A stretch of DNA of 64,000 nucleotides from contig JALGQZ010000011.1 in NCBI GenBank assembly GCA_023105745.1, forward strand, positions 28,704,612-28,768,611, read 5' to 3'. This DNA comes from Austropuccinia psidii (lineage: Eukaryota > Basidiomycota > Pucciniomycetes > Pucciniales > Sphaerophragmiaceae). The translations under genes and the position numbers were made by a program. Under the pieces are notes generated by a model. That model made no database searches, was not told where the DNA came from, and saw only the letters and a list, made by a program, of their open reading frames with translations. Below, one piece after another: positions 42,790 to 54,376 of the stretch (the first letter of the stretch is position 1; the number at the start of each line of letters is the position of its first letter).

Positions 42790-45700
42790 ATCATTTTCTT
42801 TTCCATTTCAATTCCATTATTTATTCAAAAAATGGATTGATCACCCATTATTTTAATTATAGGGATTCTAGTGCTATTATTTCTTCTACTATTAATGAAT
42901 GTGCAACCGCTGTAAACATTGTTGCTCTGGTTGGTGAACTTAAGACACCTTCCCTTCCTTCTTCTATCTATATTTCTCCCATCATTTCCTCTCAGTCATT
43001 ACTTCCATCAAGAGATTAAGTCTTCAAAGAGATGAAAGATGTTTCTATATCTTCACTTCATCTCTTTCAAGGTAATATGGACCTTCATCATTTATCCTTT
43101 CATGCCTCCCTGGAGGAGCAGTGGGATGAAGGGGAAGACCCAGATGAAATTGAAACTGTGCTGAACGTAGTCCCTTGTGCTTATCACCAATATTTGGATG
43201 TATTCTTCAAGTTGAAAGCAGAGAAAAATCCTCCACACCCAACCTGTGATCATAATATTGAACTGCAGGGGTCTCTACCTGCAACTGGTTTGATCTACTC
43301 TTTATCAAGTAATGAGTGAGAAACACTTTGGGAATTCATTTCAGAGAATTTAGAGAAAGTTTTAATCAGGCCAAGCTCCTCTTCAACAGGAGAGCCTTTC
43401 CCTTTTGTCAAGAAAAAGGATGGTGGCCTCCATTTGTGTGTTGACTACCACAAGCTCAATGCTATCACTATGAAGAACAGGTATCCTTTTTTTCCAATGA
43501 ACAAGATCCTCACTGTCTTGAAATTTTCCACTATATTCTGCAAGGTAGATTTATGTGGTTCTTGTAATATCTTCAGAATTAAAGAGGGGGATGAGTACTT
43601 AAACACTTTTACAGCAAAATATGGTAGCTATTGGTATTTGGTTATTCCATTTGGCTTAACCAATTCTTCCCCTTCATTACAGAGCCTTGTGAATGATATC
43701 TTGCAGATTTCTTGAATATTTTTTCTGTAGTCTACTTAGATGATATTATGATCTTTTCTAGCTCTGATGGGGAACATGTCAAACATGTGGCATCTGTCCT
43801 CCAAAGCCTGAGGTACAGTGATCAGTTTGATAAAGCCTCAAAATGTGTATTCCATACCTCAAGTGTGCAATCTTTGGGTCATGTTGTTTCAAGTGATGGC
43901 CTAAAGATGGATTCTTCAAATTCTCATGAAATCCTCAATTGGCCTAAGCCCAGGAAAATCAGGGCCCTTTGTTTTTCCTTGGATTGGCCAATTTTTATCA
44001 TTCTTTCATTGAAAATGCTTCCAAAAAGTCACTTCAATCACTTCCCTTCTCAAAAAATACTCTACCTTTATCTTCAATGAGGAAGCTCTTGGTAAGTTTA
44101 AGATACTCCCACAAGCCTTCACCACCATTTCTATCCTGTTTCACTTCAACCCTTCGCTACTAGCTATTGTAGATAATGATGCTTCTGATTATGCCTTGGG
44201 TTCTGTACTGAGTCAGTTGGATTACTCAGGAAAGCATCCCATTGAATTTGATAATCACAAGCTTCTTCTAGCTGAGCTCACATATGAAATTCATAAGAAG
44301 GAACTCCTTTTCATAGCTGGGGCTCTTGAGCGCTACGGAGCTTTTCTATTTCTCTTTCCCATTCTTTTGAAGTCTTTTCAGACTATTCTTCTTGTAAATA
44401 TTTCATGTCTTCCAAAGTTCTTAATCATTGTCAAGCTCACAGGGATTAGTTCCTTTCTGAGTTTAATTTCACTATCACTGACCACCCAAGCAGGGTGGCC
44501 ACTTTACCAGATGCCTTGTCATGTTGGGATGTTGTGTACCCAGAGAGGGGGGTGGATTCTATCATCAATAATCCCCAAAATTTTCATAAAGCTCTTAATA
44601 AACATGAAATTCAAGTATCAAAATTCTTTTTAATCAAAGTAGAAATGCTCTCAGATCTAGTTGCCCAAATTCAAAAAAAGTATGGCAAGAAAAATATTAT
44701 AAATAACTACTCAAGAAACTAGAAAGAGGACAATTAGTCTCAAATTATTCTCTTGAGCCTCAAGCCAATTTATTATTATTCAATGATAGAGGGTTATTCC
44801 AAGAAGCCATGAAATTCAATTGGATATTATTTAAAAGCATCATGACTCACTGTTTGCTGGCTCCCCTGGCCAGGAGAGCACCCTCAAGATCATCAAGAGG
44901 TATTTTTCTTGTGGTGGCATGAATCATATCATCAAGGACTATGTGTCCCCATGTCAGAAATGTTCAAGGAACAAGTAAATTCATCACAAGAATTTCAAAT
45001 TACTCAAGCCTCTTCAAATTGAATCTGGTGCTTGGAATTTCTTAGCAATTGACTTTATCATTCAATTTCCACTGTCAAAAAATTTTGGTTCAATTTAGTA
45101 GTTCTGTACAGATTCTCAAAAATGGCAATACTAATTAGAACATATTCAACAATTACTGCCTTGGACTTATCTAAAATCTTTATTAATCATGTCTTTTCCA
45201 AGAATGGACTACAAGTAAGTATTGTCAGTGATAGAGGCTCCTTATTTTTTTCATCATTCTGAAACCAATTATTTCAGAAGCGAAAGATATCAAGAGATCT
45301 TTCAACTGGTTTAAGCCCTGAAATAGATTCACAGACAGAGAAGATAAATCATATTATAGAACAGTATCTTTGGATTTATGTCAGTTACCATCAAAATTAA
45401 TGTCACATCTGGCTCCCTCTGTCTGAATCTACCTATAATAATTAAGAACATTCATCAACAAATCAATCATCTTTTTTTACTACTTATGGGATAAATACCA
45501 ACTTTCAATCAACTCACATTTCTTAAGCTATACCTGTTGGAAAGTTATCAAAAAAACTCCAATCAGTACATTAAGCTGTCAAAGAAGAATTAGAGTCAGA
45601 AATAAGGTTTTTGAGAAGTATAAAGATATAAAAAGGACAATTCTACCTTATTTCCAACCTGGGTACAAAGGATGGCTAGCCTCAAAGAATATCAATACTA

Positions 45701-46113
45701 CAAGACCCACCAAGAAGCTTGCTTAAAGATTGCTGCAACCATTTGAAGTCTTGAAGAAGATTGGAGCCCATGCATATCACCCCAAGATGCCTCAAAAATG
45801 GAATTAAGTTCACCCTGTGTTTAATCTGTCCTTATTAGAACCAGTGAAACAATCAACTATCCCAAGACAACATCAATTGCCCCCATCACCGGCCTTAGTG
45901 GAGGAGAAAGAAGAATGGGAAGTGGCCTAGGTTCTGGACTAAAAACTCAAGAGAGTTAAATTACGATATCTTTCAGAGTGGAAAGAATTCAGTGAATACC
46001 CACAAAGAATAATGTGTGAGCCAGCTTCCAACCTTATCAACTCACCAGAACTTGTCAAGAATTTCCATACATTTTATCTTGACCATCCTGGACCAAATAT
46101 TGCAAGAGTATTA
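42790..46113 (+). pseudogene. Ret-A Pol, second part: RT, RNase H, integrase, chromodomain
   Basis: Aligns along its length with 51040-54376 of Ret-D but has many stops and frameshifts. RT core: [12 protein letters not shown] near 43725-43760. RNase [16 protein letters not shown] near 44175 with D for E/T changes. The integrase zinc module keeps both Cys of CQKC (about 44953-44964), unlike Ret-D. A chromodomain remnant follows near 45915-46020. It cannot encode a working polyprotein. Confidence 0.9.
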
Positions 46114-46804
46114 TTTTATGGTGCTTGGTGTGGAGTAAGAGTAATAAAAGTAGTTTCCTCTCCTGGTATGCACCTTTAAGGTGGTATTCTATAAACAATC
46201 TCTGTACGCATCAACTAGGCAAATTTGTGAGCACTTGTCAATTCTTTAGACCAATTCAGAAGGGGCCTTGAAACATCAATACCCAAAATTTTTGAGCTTT
46301 CATCAAGATATGGCAAAATTCCTTTCTTCCTTGCTTCTTTTTCTAATTTATGCCATTAATCAATATTCAAGTCATTCCTTAAATCAAGTCAACTATGTAA
46401 AACGTTGTTCTGTTCATTTATGGTTCTTGGTGGGGATTGTAATTCAAAAAAGTAAGTCCCATCTCCTGGTATGTATCTCTGAGGGCTTCTTCTTCATTTA
46501 AAACAACACCTTGGCCACTCTGTGAGCAACAACTGCTTGGTTTTATCTTTTGAAGAAATTTAAGGCCAAAATAAAGCAACTCACCACAAAAAGGACACCT
46601 CTAAGAAGCTTCTTTATTTTAGTTTCACTTTAGTCTTTTTTTCTCTTAATTCTTTATTTTCTTTTCTTTTTACTTGTATAATTTTTGTTTCATTTTATCT
46701 TTATATATATATAAAAACAGCAGCATACCCTCCCATATCATGTATTGGGAAGTTCCATTTTTTATCGTGTATCAAGAAAATAAAACACAAAAAAAGCCAA
46801 TGAA
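46114..46804 (+). other. Ret-A post-pol region with direct repeats
   Basis: Two direct repeats of about 125 bp, starting TTTATGGTGCTTGG near 46115 and TTTATGGTTCTTGG near 46417, each followed by a CTCCTGG...ATG(C/T)A segment and CCTTGGCCAC or similar. Ret-D has the same pair (54376 and 54743). A T-rich tract with a (TA)n run follows (about 46700-46712). Confidence 0.65.
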
Positions 46805-47762
46805 CTAGCTATATTTACCCAAATCATCAAAAGGTCTTTGAAAATCATTTATCCACTTATCTTCATACCATATAAATTTAGAAGCCATCTCTTCAGAAGC
46901 ATTACCAGGTATTGTTTTGTCATTAGAACACATAGAAACCTACCTACTTTTTCTATCAACCATTATAAAAAATCTGGCCAGAGAATGTTGTCCTTTATTT
47001 GGAACATTGAGCTCTTCTCTGGTGACCCATAAGGGCCAACACTCTCTTCTTTAAAATACTTGAGCAGCAGGGAACAACAAAGGTGATTGATCTTCTCTTC
47101 TTCTTTTGGAGCTGGACACAGGTTTTAGCTTCTGGGAGGTAGCCATTGGTGATTCTCTGGGCTGTAAAATAGGAGATGTCCTCAGTGGTGAAGGCAGGGA
47201 AGGCCTGGAAGTGGATGAACTTTGCAAAGGAGGAGGAATTGAAGATGGAATGGCAGACAAGACAGGCTGGAGATTTCTTGGGGTTCTGGGAATGAGTTGA
47301 ATTTGGAATATCTTGAAATAAGGTTGGAAAGGCAAAGTACTGGAGTGATTGGGAATGGAAGGCTTTAACATCTCAACTTCTTCACCATCCAGTTCATCAT
47401 TTCCTTCATAATCCAGATTGGTGGGTGGACTGTAAATATTTCTTATGCTCTTCACCACACCTTGGCTGTTGATCCTGAAAATGGGGACCTCTGAAATGGA
47501 TAAAATGGGCCTACAAAGAATGAGAATCGGCCCTCCAGCATTGGTCCACCTTGCCACATCCCTCTGCCTGGATCCAGTCACTAAAACAAGACATCAGCAT
47601 CACATAAATCCAAGAAGACCACAAAACTTACAGTTGGAATGGCCTGAATAACCATCAGCGGTAGGGGTCTCAGAGAGAAAAAACTATTTCCTAAAAGGCC
47701 CATCCTTCTTGCTCAATAAATACCCCCTGAAATTCAAAACTGGCATGCCTGGAGATTGACAT
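46805..47762 (-). pseudogene. Antisense accessory gene of Ret-A, main part (one intron)
   Basis: Minus-strand gene between pol and 3' LTR, convergent with pol. It begins at 58697, is cut by Ret-D, and continues here. Exon 1 ends at 47632, the intron 47631-47581 (51 nt) is GTAAGT...TTTTAG, and exon 2 runs from 47580 to TAG 46805-46807. With Ret-D and one GGCTT copy removed the frame is 357 codons. Features: Cys-rich N-terminus, then TGSRQRDVARWTN, a Ser/Pro-rich low-complexity middle (47400-47100), and a charged C-terminus (SEEMASKFIWYED...INDFQRPFDDLG). Three in-frame stops: TAG 47684-47686, TAA 47051-47053, TAG 46940-46942. Function unknown. I recall very similar multi-copy predicted proteins in Austropuccinia psidii but could not check. 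Confidence 0.82.
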
Positions 47763-47767
47763 GGCTT

Positions 47768-48528
47768 TGTAACAACCATCCATCAGGGGTAAGGGTATTC
47801 ATTCATACACCCACTCAAGCATCTCAAATCAGCAGATCCAGCACTTGTATCAGCCTTCAGTTTCAGCAATCTTCATTCTGAAACAGTTATACAGCTTGGT
47901 ACCTCAATACAGCCTGTCAATACCTGTACAGGTTGGACTCACCCAATACAGTTCCAATACACCAGTATAAACTGTATGATCACTCAAATACACCACACCT
48001 CTTGTACAGGTTCTGTACAGCTGTACAGGACCTTTATTGGCCAGACTCAATTCAATCATCAATTATTCTCATGAAAATTCTTCCTCTGGATCAGGGCTGG
48101 TGATTCTCACATATACCGGCCCCTCTTTCTCCTCGCTGGGGACTTTTCCCCAGTTAATTAATTTAGTTTATTTATTATTTTATAATTATTTTTATCCTTA
48201 TTTTTTGGGTATTATAATTATTTAGTTTTAAGTTAGTCTTTGCATTTCTTTCTTCGCCTGTACAGTATGAGTTGGGTGGCCATATCCTTATTAACCCTTC
48301 TCTTTCCATTCTGACAGGTTGAAACAGTGGACTTGGACTTGTTTGTGGTTGGCTCTTCTATTCTTTTATTCTTATTCTTTTGTTGCTTCTTTCTTATATT
48401 CATTCTTTTATTAATTCATCTTTAACACTCTTAAGTGTATCCTTTCTTACCATATCCTTGAGCCCTCCATAAGTGAGTCCCGGTTTACTGAGTGCCAGGC
48501 CCTCTTCACTTTGAAAGCACCTGTGACA
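47768..48528 (+). repeat. 5' LTR of Ret-D
   Basis: TGTAACAACC...CCTGTGACA, 761 bp. It contains CATATACC (48110-48117), a perfect dyad with the arms GGGGA and TCCCC just before 48152, and the self-primer sequence 48152-48164. Confidence 0.95.
48152..48164 (+). promoter_or_regulatory. Putative RNA 5' end and self-primer of Ret-D
   Basis: AGTTAATTAATTT, perfectly complementary to 48531-48543 downstream of the LTR. It lies about 40 bp after CATATACC and directly after a GGGGAC-TTT-TCCCC dyad. Conserved in the 3' LTR and in the solo LTR 42058-42789. Confidence 0.65.
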
Positions 48529-48530
48529 TT

Positions 48531-48543
48531 AAATTAATTAACT
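48531..48543 (+). promoter_or_regulatory. Self-priming binding site of Ret-D
   Basis: AAATTAATTAACT, two bases after the LTR end, with no tRNA-type TGG. Complementary over 13 bases to 48152-48164. Part of the match is the palindrome TTAATTAA, which lowers its weight, but Ret-A keeps the pairing with two compensated changes. Confidence 0.68.
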
Positions 48544-49301
48544 CATATTTGATTCTTCTTTTCATTAATTTATATTCATTTCTCTCATTCATCAATCATG
48601 ATCTCTTTTATGACTTAATGATCTTTAATGATTATTATTTTTCTCTCTCATCAATTTCATCTCATTCATTCCATTCATATGAAATTGATTCTTCTTCTTT
48701 CTTAATCATTGCTGACCATTTCATTCACTTCATTTCATTTTATCAAATCAAATTTTGTCTGTGTTCTTATTCAGGTCTTATTCAGGATTGATTATTGGAT
48801 TTATTGATTGGATTATTCATTGGTTTATAGATTCAGCGGCTCAGGATTCTTATTTGGATTGGATTGATTGATTTTGACTTCTCAATACATTGATTGATTC
48901 CCATAAGATGATTTTGATTATTGATTGACTTTGAATCCTCAAGATATTTCATTGATCCTCAAGAATTGATTTTGATTATTGACTGATTTTGACTCATCAA
49001 GATATTGAATTGATTTCTGAAGATTTTAAATTGATTGATTGATTCCTCAAGACCTTGATTTCATATTGAAGACACTGATTTATTGATTGAATATTGATTG
49101 ATTGTTGATTTACTCAAGACTATTCATATTTGATTTGAATTTATTGTTGATTGTTGAATTGATTTGACTGTTGACTGAATTTGATTTCACCTCAAGATTT
49201 GAATTGATTCCTCAAGATTCATCAAGTTTTTATTGTGATTGATTTGGCCAAGTTTTTATTTCTGTTCTCATACCATCAAGTTTATTTCATTTTTATTCAA
49301 A
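48544..49301 (+). other. Leader of Ret-D
   Basis: Untranslated, T-rich, with many TTGATT/TTGATTGATT repeats (48790-49240). No protein motif seen. Confidence 0.7.
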
Positions 49302-50660
49302 ATTCCAGTTCAGCATATCCCCCCAGCCAAAAATACTAGATCCCAAAGAGTCCAAGCTGTTCTCACTCCTACAGCAAGGGCTCCTCTTGACTGCACACCA
49401 TCAGTTCATCAATTGAGTGCAAACTTGGACAGAGGACCACCAATGGAAGGAGCAGCACCCTCAAGAAGAGGTGGAATGAAATCTAGAAGATCAAGATCTT
49501 TCTCTGGACTTTTGGGTGGCTACCCTGGCATGTCTGAAGGTGCAAGAGCAAGACAAGGGGAAGTTGAAGATGAAGAGGGGGAAGAGTCTGTGAAAGAGGA
49601 AGATTCTGGGGAAACTGAAGTGGCAGATGCCTTGGAAAATGCTCCAGAGGTTCCTCAGGGTTCTAATCTAGCCCTTTCTAGTCGACCTCTTGTCTCTCAA
49701 ACTGATCCAAGTCTCCTCAAGATGATGGAGCAGATGACTCAATTCATGGGGCAACTCACTCAAGAAGTTGCTCCCAGGGACAATTCTAAAGCCCCTGCTT
49801 TCAAGACTCCATCCATGAAGGCACCTGATTCTTTTGATGGTACTCAAGCTCATAAATTGAGAGGATTTATCCAATCCTGTCAATTAATCTTCCATAATGA
49901 TCCAGCAAATTTCTTCTCTGACAGGAAGAAAGTTCTTTACTCAACTTCTTTTCTCACTGGTAGAGCTGGAAAGTGGATTGAACCCTATCTCTCAAATATT
50001 TCCAATGAAGACCCTTCCTACCTCCTCAATAATTGGCAATTCTTTGAATTTCAATTATTCACTCTGTTTGGTGACCCCAATGAAGTCAGGAAAGCTGAAC
50101 AAGAGTTGGACAATTTGAGGATGAATGAGAGTGGTCATGTTTCCTTGTACATTGCAGATTTCAGAAGCTTAATGTCAAGAATTGGAGATTGGGGGGAAAG
50201 AGCTTATATCCATGTTTACGGAAGAGGATTGGCATCAAGCTTATTGGATCAGTTGGCTTCTCACCCTGGAACCTTTGATACTCTTCAAGAACTCATGGAT
50301 ATCACCTTGGAATTAGATACCCGGTACCATGAGAGGCAGAATGTAAAGGGTAGTCATCAAGAGAAGAAGCCTCCAATCAATGAATCCAACTCCTCCAAGC
50401 CCCCTCAAAGTTCATCATCAAAGAATCCTTATCATAAGAAGAATAAGAAGGGGAAGAATTTTCAAGTGTCCAAAGACAAGCCTCATGCTGCTCTCCTCAA
50501 TAAGGACAACAAATTAATTGGTTCTGAAAAGGAGAGGAGGATTAAAGAAGGCTTGTGCAATTATTGTGGTGGTAAACACCCATTTTAAGAATGCTTCAAG
50601 AGGCCTGAGAATAGGCAAGGATCATCAAGAGGCTTCCCTAGAAAGCAGGGAAAAGCCTGA
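49302..50660 (+). pseudogene. Ret-D Gag, one nonsense codon in the zinc knuckle
   Basis: About 450 codons. An N-terminal Arg/Ser-rich and acidic region is followed by the capsid-like domain (APAFKTPSMKAPDSFDGT, LYSTSFLTGRAGKW, FTLFGDPNEVRKAE, HVSLYIADFRSLMSRIGDW), then a Lys-rich linker and a CX2CX3HX4C zinc knuckle (CNYCGGKH...C). TAA 50586-50588 falls inside the knuckle. The frame then continues to TGA 50658-50660, the same Gag end as in Ret-A. The expected start position reads ATT (49302-49304); the nearest upstream in-frame ATG is 49239, outside the conserved protein, so initiation is unclear. Confidence 0.9.
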
Positions 50661-50711
50661 GTGGGAATCATGATGTGTTCAATAGTTCTCACTTATTTCC
50701 TTCAAGAGCAC
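50648..50711 (+). promoter_or_regulatory. -1 ribosomal frameshift signal of Ret-D
   Basis: Slippery heptamer G GGA AAA in the Gag frame (50648-50654), 6-nt spacer GCCTGA, 7-bp stem GTGGGAA/TTCTCAC (50661-50667 with 50686-50692), and possible second stem GTGTTC/GAGCAC (50675-50680 with 50706-50711) giving an H-type pseudoknot. The shift enters the pol frame at AGC CTG AGT, with no ATG before the conserved Pol sequence. Confidence 0.75.
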
Positions 50712-53700
50712 AATTGTGCACTCTGAATACTAGTGTCAAGAAATCTTTGAAATTTCTTATTTTCTCTTCTGTCTCTGATATTTTTTATATTATTCTCATT
50801 GATTATGGTGCTACAAACTCTTTTATTGCAAAGAATTTTGTTCTCAAGTACTCATTGACTCTGTCAGAGCTCCCTGAAAAGATTCCTCTTTTCATTTTGG
50901 ATTCTAATGAATCCCCTGCCTTGTTCATCACCCATTATACCAAGTGGGTAGTTGACTTGCCTTCCTTTCCAAGCTTTGAATGGGACTTCTTTATCATAGA
51001 TTCACCCAAGGGAGAAGACCTGATATTGGGCTATGATTTCCTTTACCATTTTAATCCTATTATTGATTGGAAAAATGGATTGATCACCTATGATTCTAGT
51101 CATAAGGATTCTAGTGGTATTATTCCTTCTACTAGTAATGACTTAGGCACTGCTGTCAACAGTGTTGCTCTGGTTGGTGAACTTAAGACACCTTCCCTTC
51201 CTTCTTCTGTCCATTACCCTTCCATCATTCCCTCTCAGTCATTACTTCCATTAAGAGATGAAGTCTTCAAAGAGATAAAGGATTTTGGAGAAGATGTTGC
51301 CACATCTTCACTTCATCTCTTTCAAGGGGATATGGACCTTCCTCCCTTATCTTTTCATGCATCTCTGGAGGAGCAGTGGGATGAGGAGGAAGAGCCAGAA
51401 GAAATTGAAGCTGTGTTGAAGGTAGTCCCTCCTGCTTATCACCAATATTTGGATGTATTCTCCAAGGTGAAAGCAGAACAACTTCCTCCACACCGCGCCT
51501 GTGATCACCATATCAAATTGGAGGGTCTTCTACCTCCAATTGGTGTTATCTACTCATTATCAAATCAAGAGTCAGAAACACTGCGGGCCTACATTTCAGA
51601 GAATGTAGAGAAAGGTTTCATAAGACCAAGCTCCTCTTCAACAGGAGCACCTGTCCTTTTTGTCAAGAAAAAGGATGGAGGTCTTCGTTTGTGTGTTGAC
51701 TACCGCAAACTCAATGCTGTCACTAGCAAGAACAGATATCCTGTTCCTCCTATGAACCAGCTCCTTACCGTATTCAATGGCTCCACTATCTTCTCCAAGA
51801 TAGATTTGCGTGGTGCATATAACCTTCTGAGAATCAAAGAGGGGGATGAGCACTTAACTGCCTTCAGAACCAAGTATGGTAGTTATGAGTATTCGGTCAT
51901 GCCATTTGGTTTGACCAATGCTCCTGCTTCTTTCCAGAATCTTGTAAATGATATATTTGCAGATTTCTTGGATGTGTTTGTTGTGGTCTATCTAGATGAT
52001 ATTATGGTATTCTCAAGTTCTGAGGAAGAACATGTCAAACATGTGACCTCTGTCCTCCAAAGGCTCAGAGAAAATAATTTATTTGCCAAAGCCTCCAAGT
52101 GTGTATTCCATGCCTCAAGTGTGGAATACTTGGGCTATGTTGTTTCAAGCGATGGCCTCAAGATGGATTCTTCAAAAGTTCAGCAAATCCTCAATTGGCC
52201 TCACCCCAAAAACATCAAGGCCCTTCAATCTTTTCTTGGCTTTGCCAATTTTTACCGTTGTTTCATTAAAAATTATTTCAAAAAAATCACTTCTCTCACT
52301 TCCCTTCTCAAAAAAGATTCTCCCTTTATCTTCAATGAGGAAGCTCCTAGTAAGTTTCAAGCACTCAAAGAAGCTTTCACCTCTGCTCCTATCTTATCCC
52401 ATTTCAATCCATCTCTACCTACTATTGTAGAGACTGATGCTTCTGATTATGCATTGGGCGCCGTACTGAGTCAGGTGAATGACTCAGGAAAGCATCCCAT
52501 TTCATTTGATAGTCGCAAGCTCTTACCAGCTGAACTCAACTATTAAATTCATGACAAGGAACTCCTTGGCATAGTTTGGCCTTTCAAGTGCTGGAGAGAA
52601 TTTCTTCTTTCTCTTTCCAATTCTTTTGAGGTCTTGACAGACCACTCTTCCTTGCAGTATTTCATGTCTTCCAAAGTTCTTACTTGTCGTCAGGCCCGTT
52701 GGGCTGAATTTCTCTCAGAATTCCACTTCACTATCACTTACCGCCCAGGCAGGCTGGCCACTTTACCAGATGCCTTGTCACGTCTGGACGACGTGTACCC
52801 AGAGAGGGGGGTGGACTTCATCAGCAAGAATCCTCAAAATCTTCATCAAGTACTTAAGCAAGATGGAATTCAAGAGTCAAGATTCTTCTCAATCAAAGTG
52901 GAAGTGTTTTCAGATTTAGTTGAGAAGATTCAAAAAGAAGTATGGCAAGACAAAGACTATAAAGAAATACTCAAGCAACTAGCAAGAGGTGAATCAGTTC
53001 CAGATTATTCTCTTGAACCTCAAGCCAAGTTATTATTATTCAAAGATAGAGTGGTAATCCCAAGCAATGAAGAACTTCAACTCAATATTCTTCAAAGGCA
53101 TCATGACTCACCATTGGCTGGCCATCCTGGCCAGGAGAAGAACCTCAAGCTCATCAAGAGGGATTTTTATTGGGCTGGCATGAATCAATTCATCAAGGAC
53201 TATGTGTCCTCATGTCAGCAATTTTCAAGGAACAAGAACATTCATCACAAGAAGTTTTGATTACTCAAGCCTCTTTCAATTCCGTCTGGTCCTTGGAATT
53301 CATTATCAATGGACTTCATCACTCAATTGCCACTGTCAAACAACTTTGATTCAATTTTAGTAGTTGTGGACAGATTTTCAAAAATGGCAATCTTCATTCC
53401 AGCTTATGGAACAATCACTGCTCTGGACCTAGCTCAAATCTTCATTAGTCATGTATTTTCCAAGCATGGACTCCCAGTCAGTATTGTCAGTGATAGAGGA
53501 TCCTTATTTTTTTCATCATTTTGGACTCAATTGTGTCAGCAGCTCAAGATATCAAGAGATCTTTCAACTGCCTTTCACCCTGAAACAGATGGGCTGACAG
53601 AGAGGGTAAATCAGATACTAGAACAGTACCTTCGGATGTATGTCAGCTATCATCAAGATGACTGGTACACCTGGCTCCCTCTGGCTGAATTTGCCTATAA

Positions 53701-54376
53701 TAATGCAGAACATTCATCAACTAAGCAATCACCTTTTTTCACCATTTATGGAAGAAATCCCAGCTTTGACTCAATCCATATTTCTGAAGACTCACCTGCT
53801 GGAAAGTTATCAACAAAACTCCAATCAGTACAGCAAGTTGTCAAAGAAGAATTAGAGTCAGCAATAAGGAGATTCAAGAAGTATGCAGATAGAAATAGAG
53901 CAATTCCACCTGATTTCCAACCTGGGTACAAAGTATGGCTAGCTTCCAAGAACATCAAGACAACAAGACCCACCAAGAAGTTATCAGAAAGATTGTTGGG
54001 ACCTTTTGAAGTTCGGAAGAAGATTGGCAGTCATGCATATCACCTCAAGTTGCCTCAGCAATGGAAGACAGTTCACCCTGTATTCCATGTGTCCTTATTA
54101 GAACCAGTCAAGCATTCAACTATCCCAAATCGTCATTAATTGCCGCCACCACCAGTGTTAGTGGAGGAGAAAGAAGAATGGGAAGTGGCTCAGGTTCTGG
54201 GCTCAAAACTCAAAAGAGGTAAATTATGGTATATTGTAGAGTGGAAAGGATTCAGTGAAGACCCAGAAAGAACCACTTAGGAACCAGCTTCAAACCTTAC
54301 CAACTCACCAGATCTTGTCAAGGACTTCCATTCATTGTATCCAGACAAGCCTGGTCCAAATACCTCAAGAGTTTGA
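50654..54376 (+). pseudogene. Ret-D Pol: dead protease, RT, RNase H, integrase, chromodomain
   Basis: One frame from the frameshift to TGA 54374-54376. The protease site is D-Y-G (50801-50809) in place of D-S/T-G. RT with YLDD (51989-52000). RNase H ([14 protein letters not shown], then TDHSSLQY). Integrase zinc module with the second Cys of the CxxC replaced by Phe (CQQF, 53222-53224; Ret-A has CQKC). Catalytic core SMDF, VSDRG and NQILEQ. C-terminal chromodomain (EEWEVAQVLGSKLKRGKLWY, IVEWKGFSEDPE). In-frame stops: TAA 52544-52546 in RNase H, TGA 53258-53260 before the core, TAA 54137-54139 before the chromodomain, and TAG 54278-54280 at the chromodomain Trp. The longest open part is RT (50675-52546). 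Confidence 0.94.
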
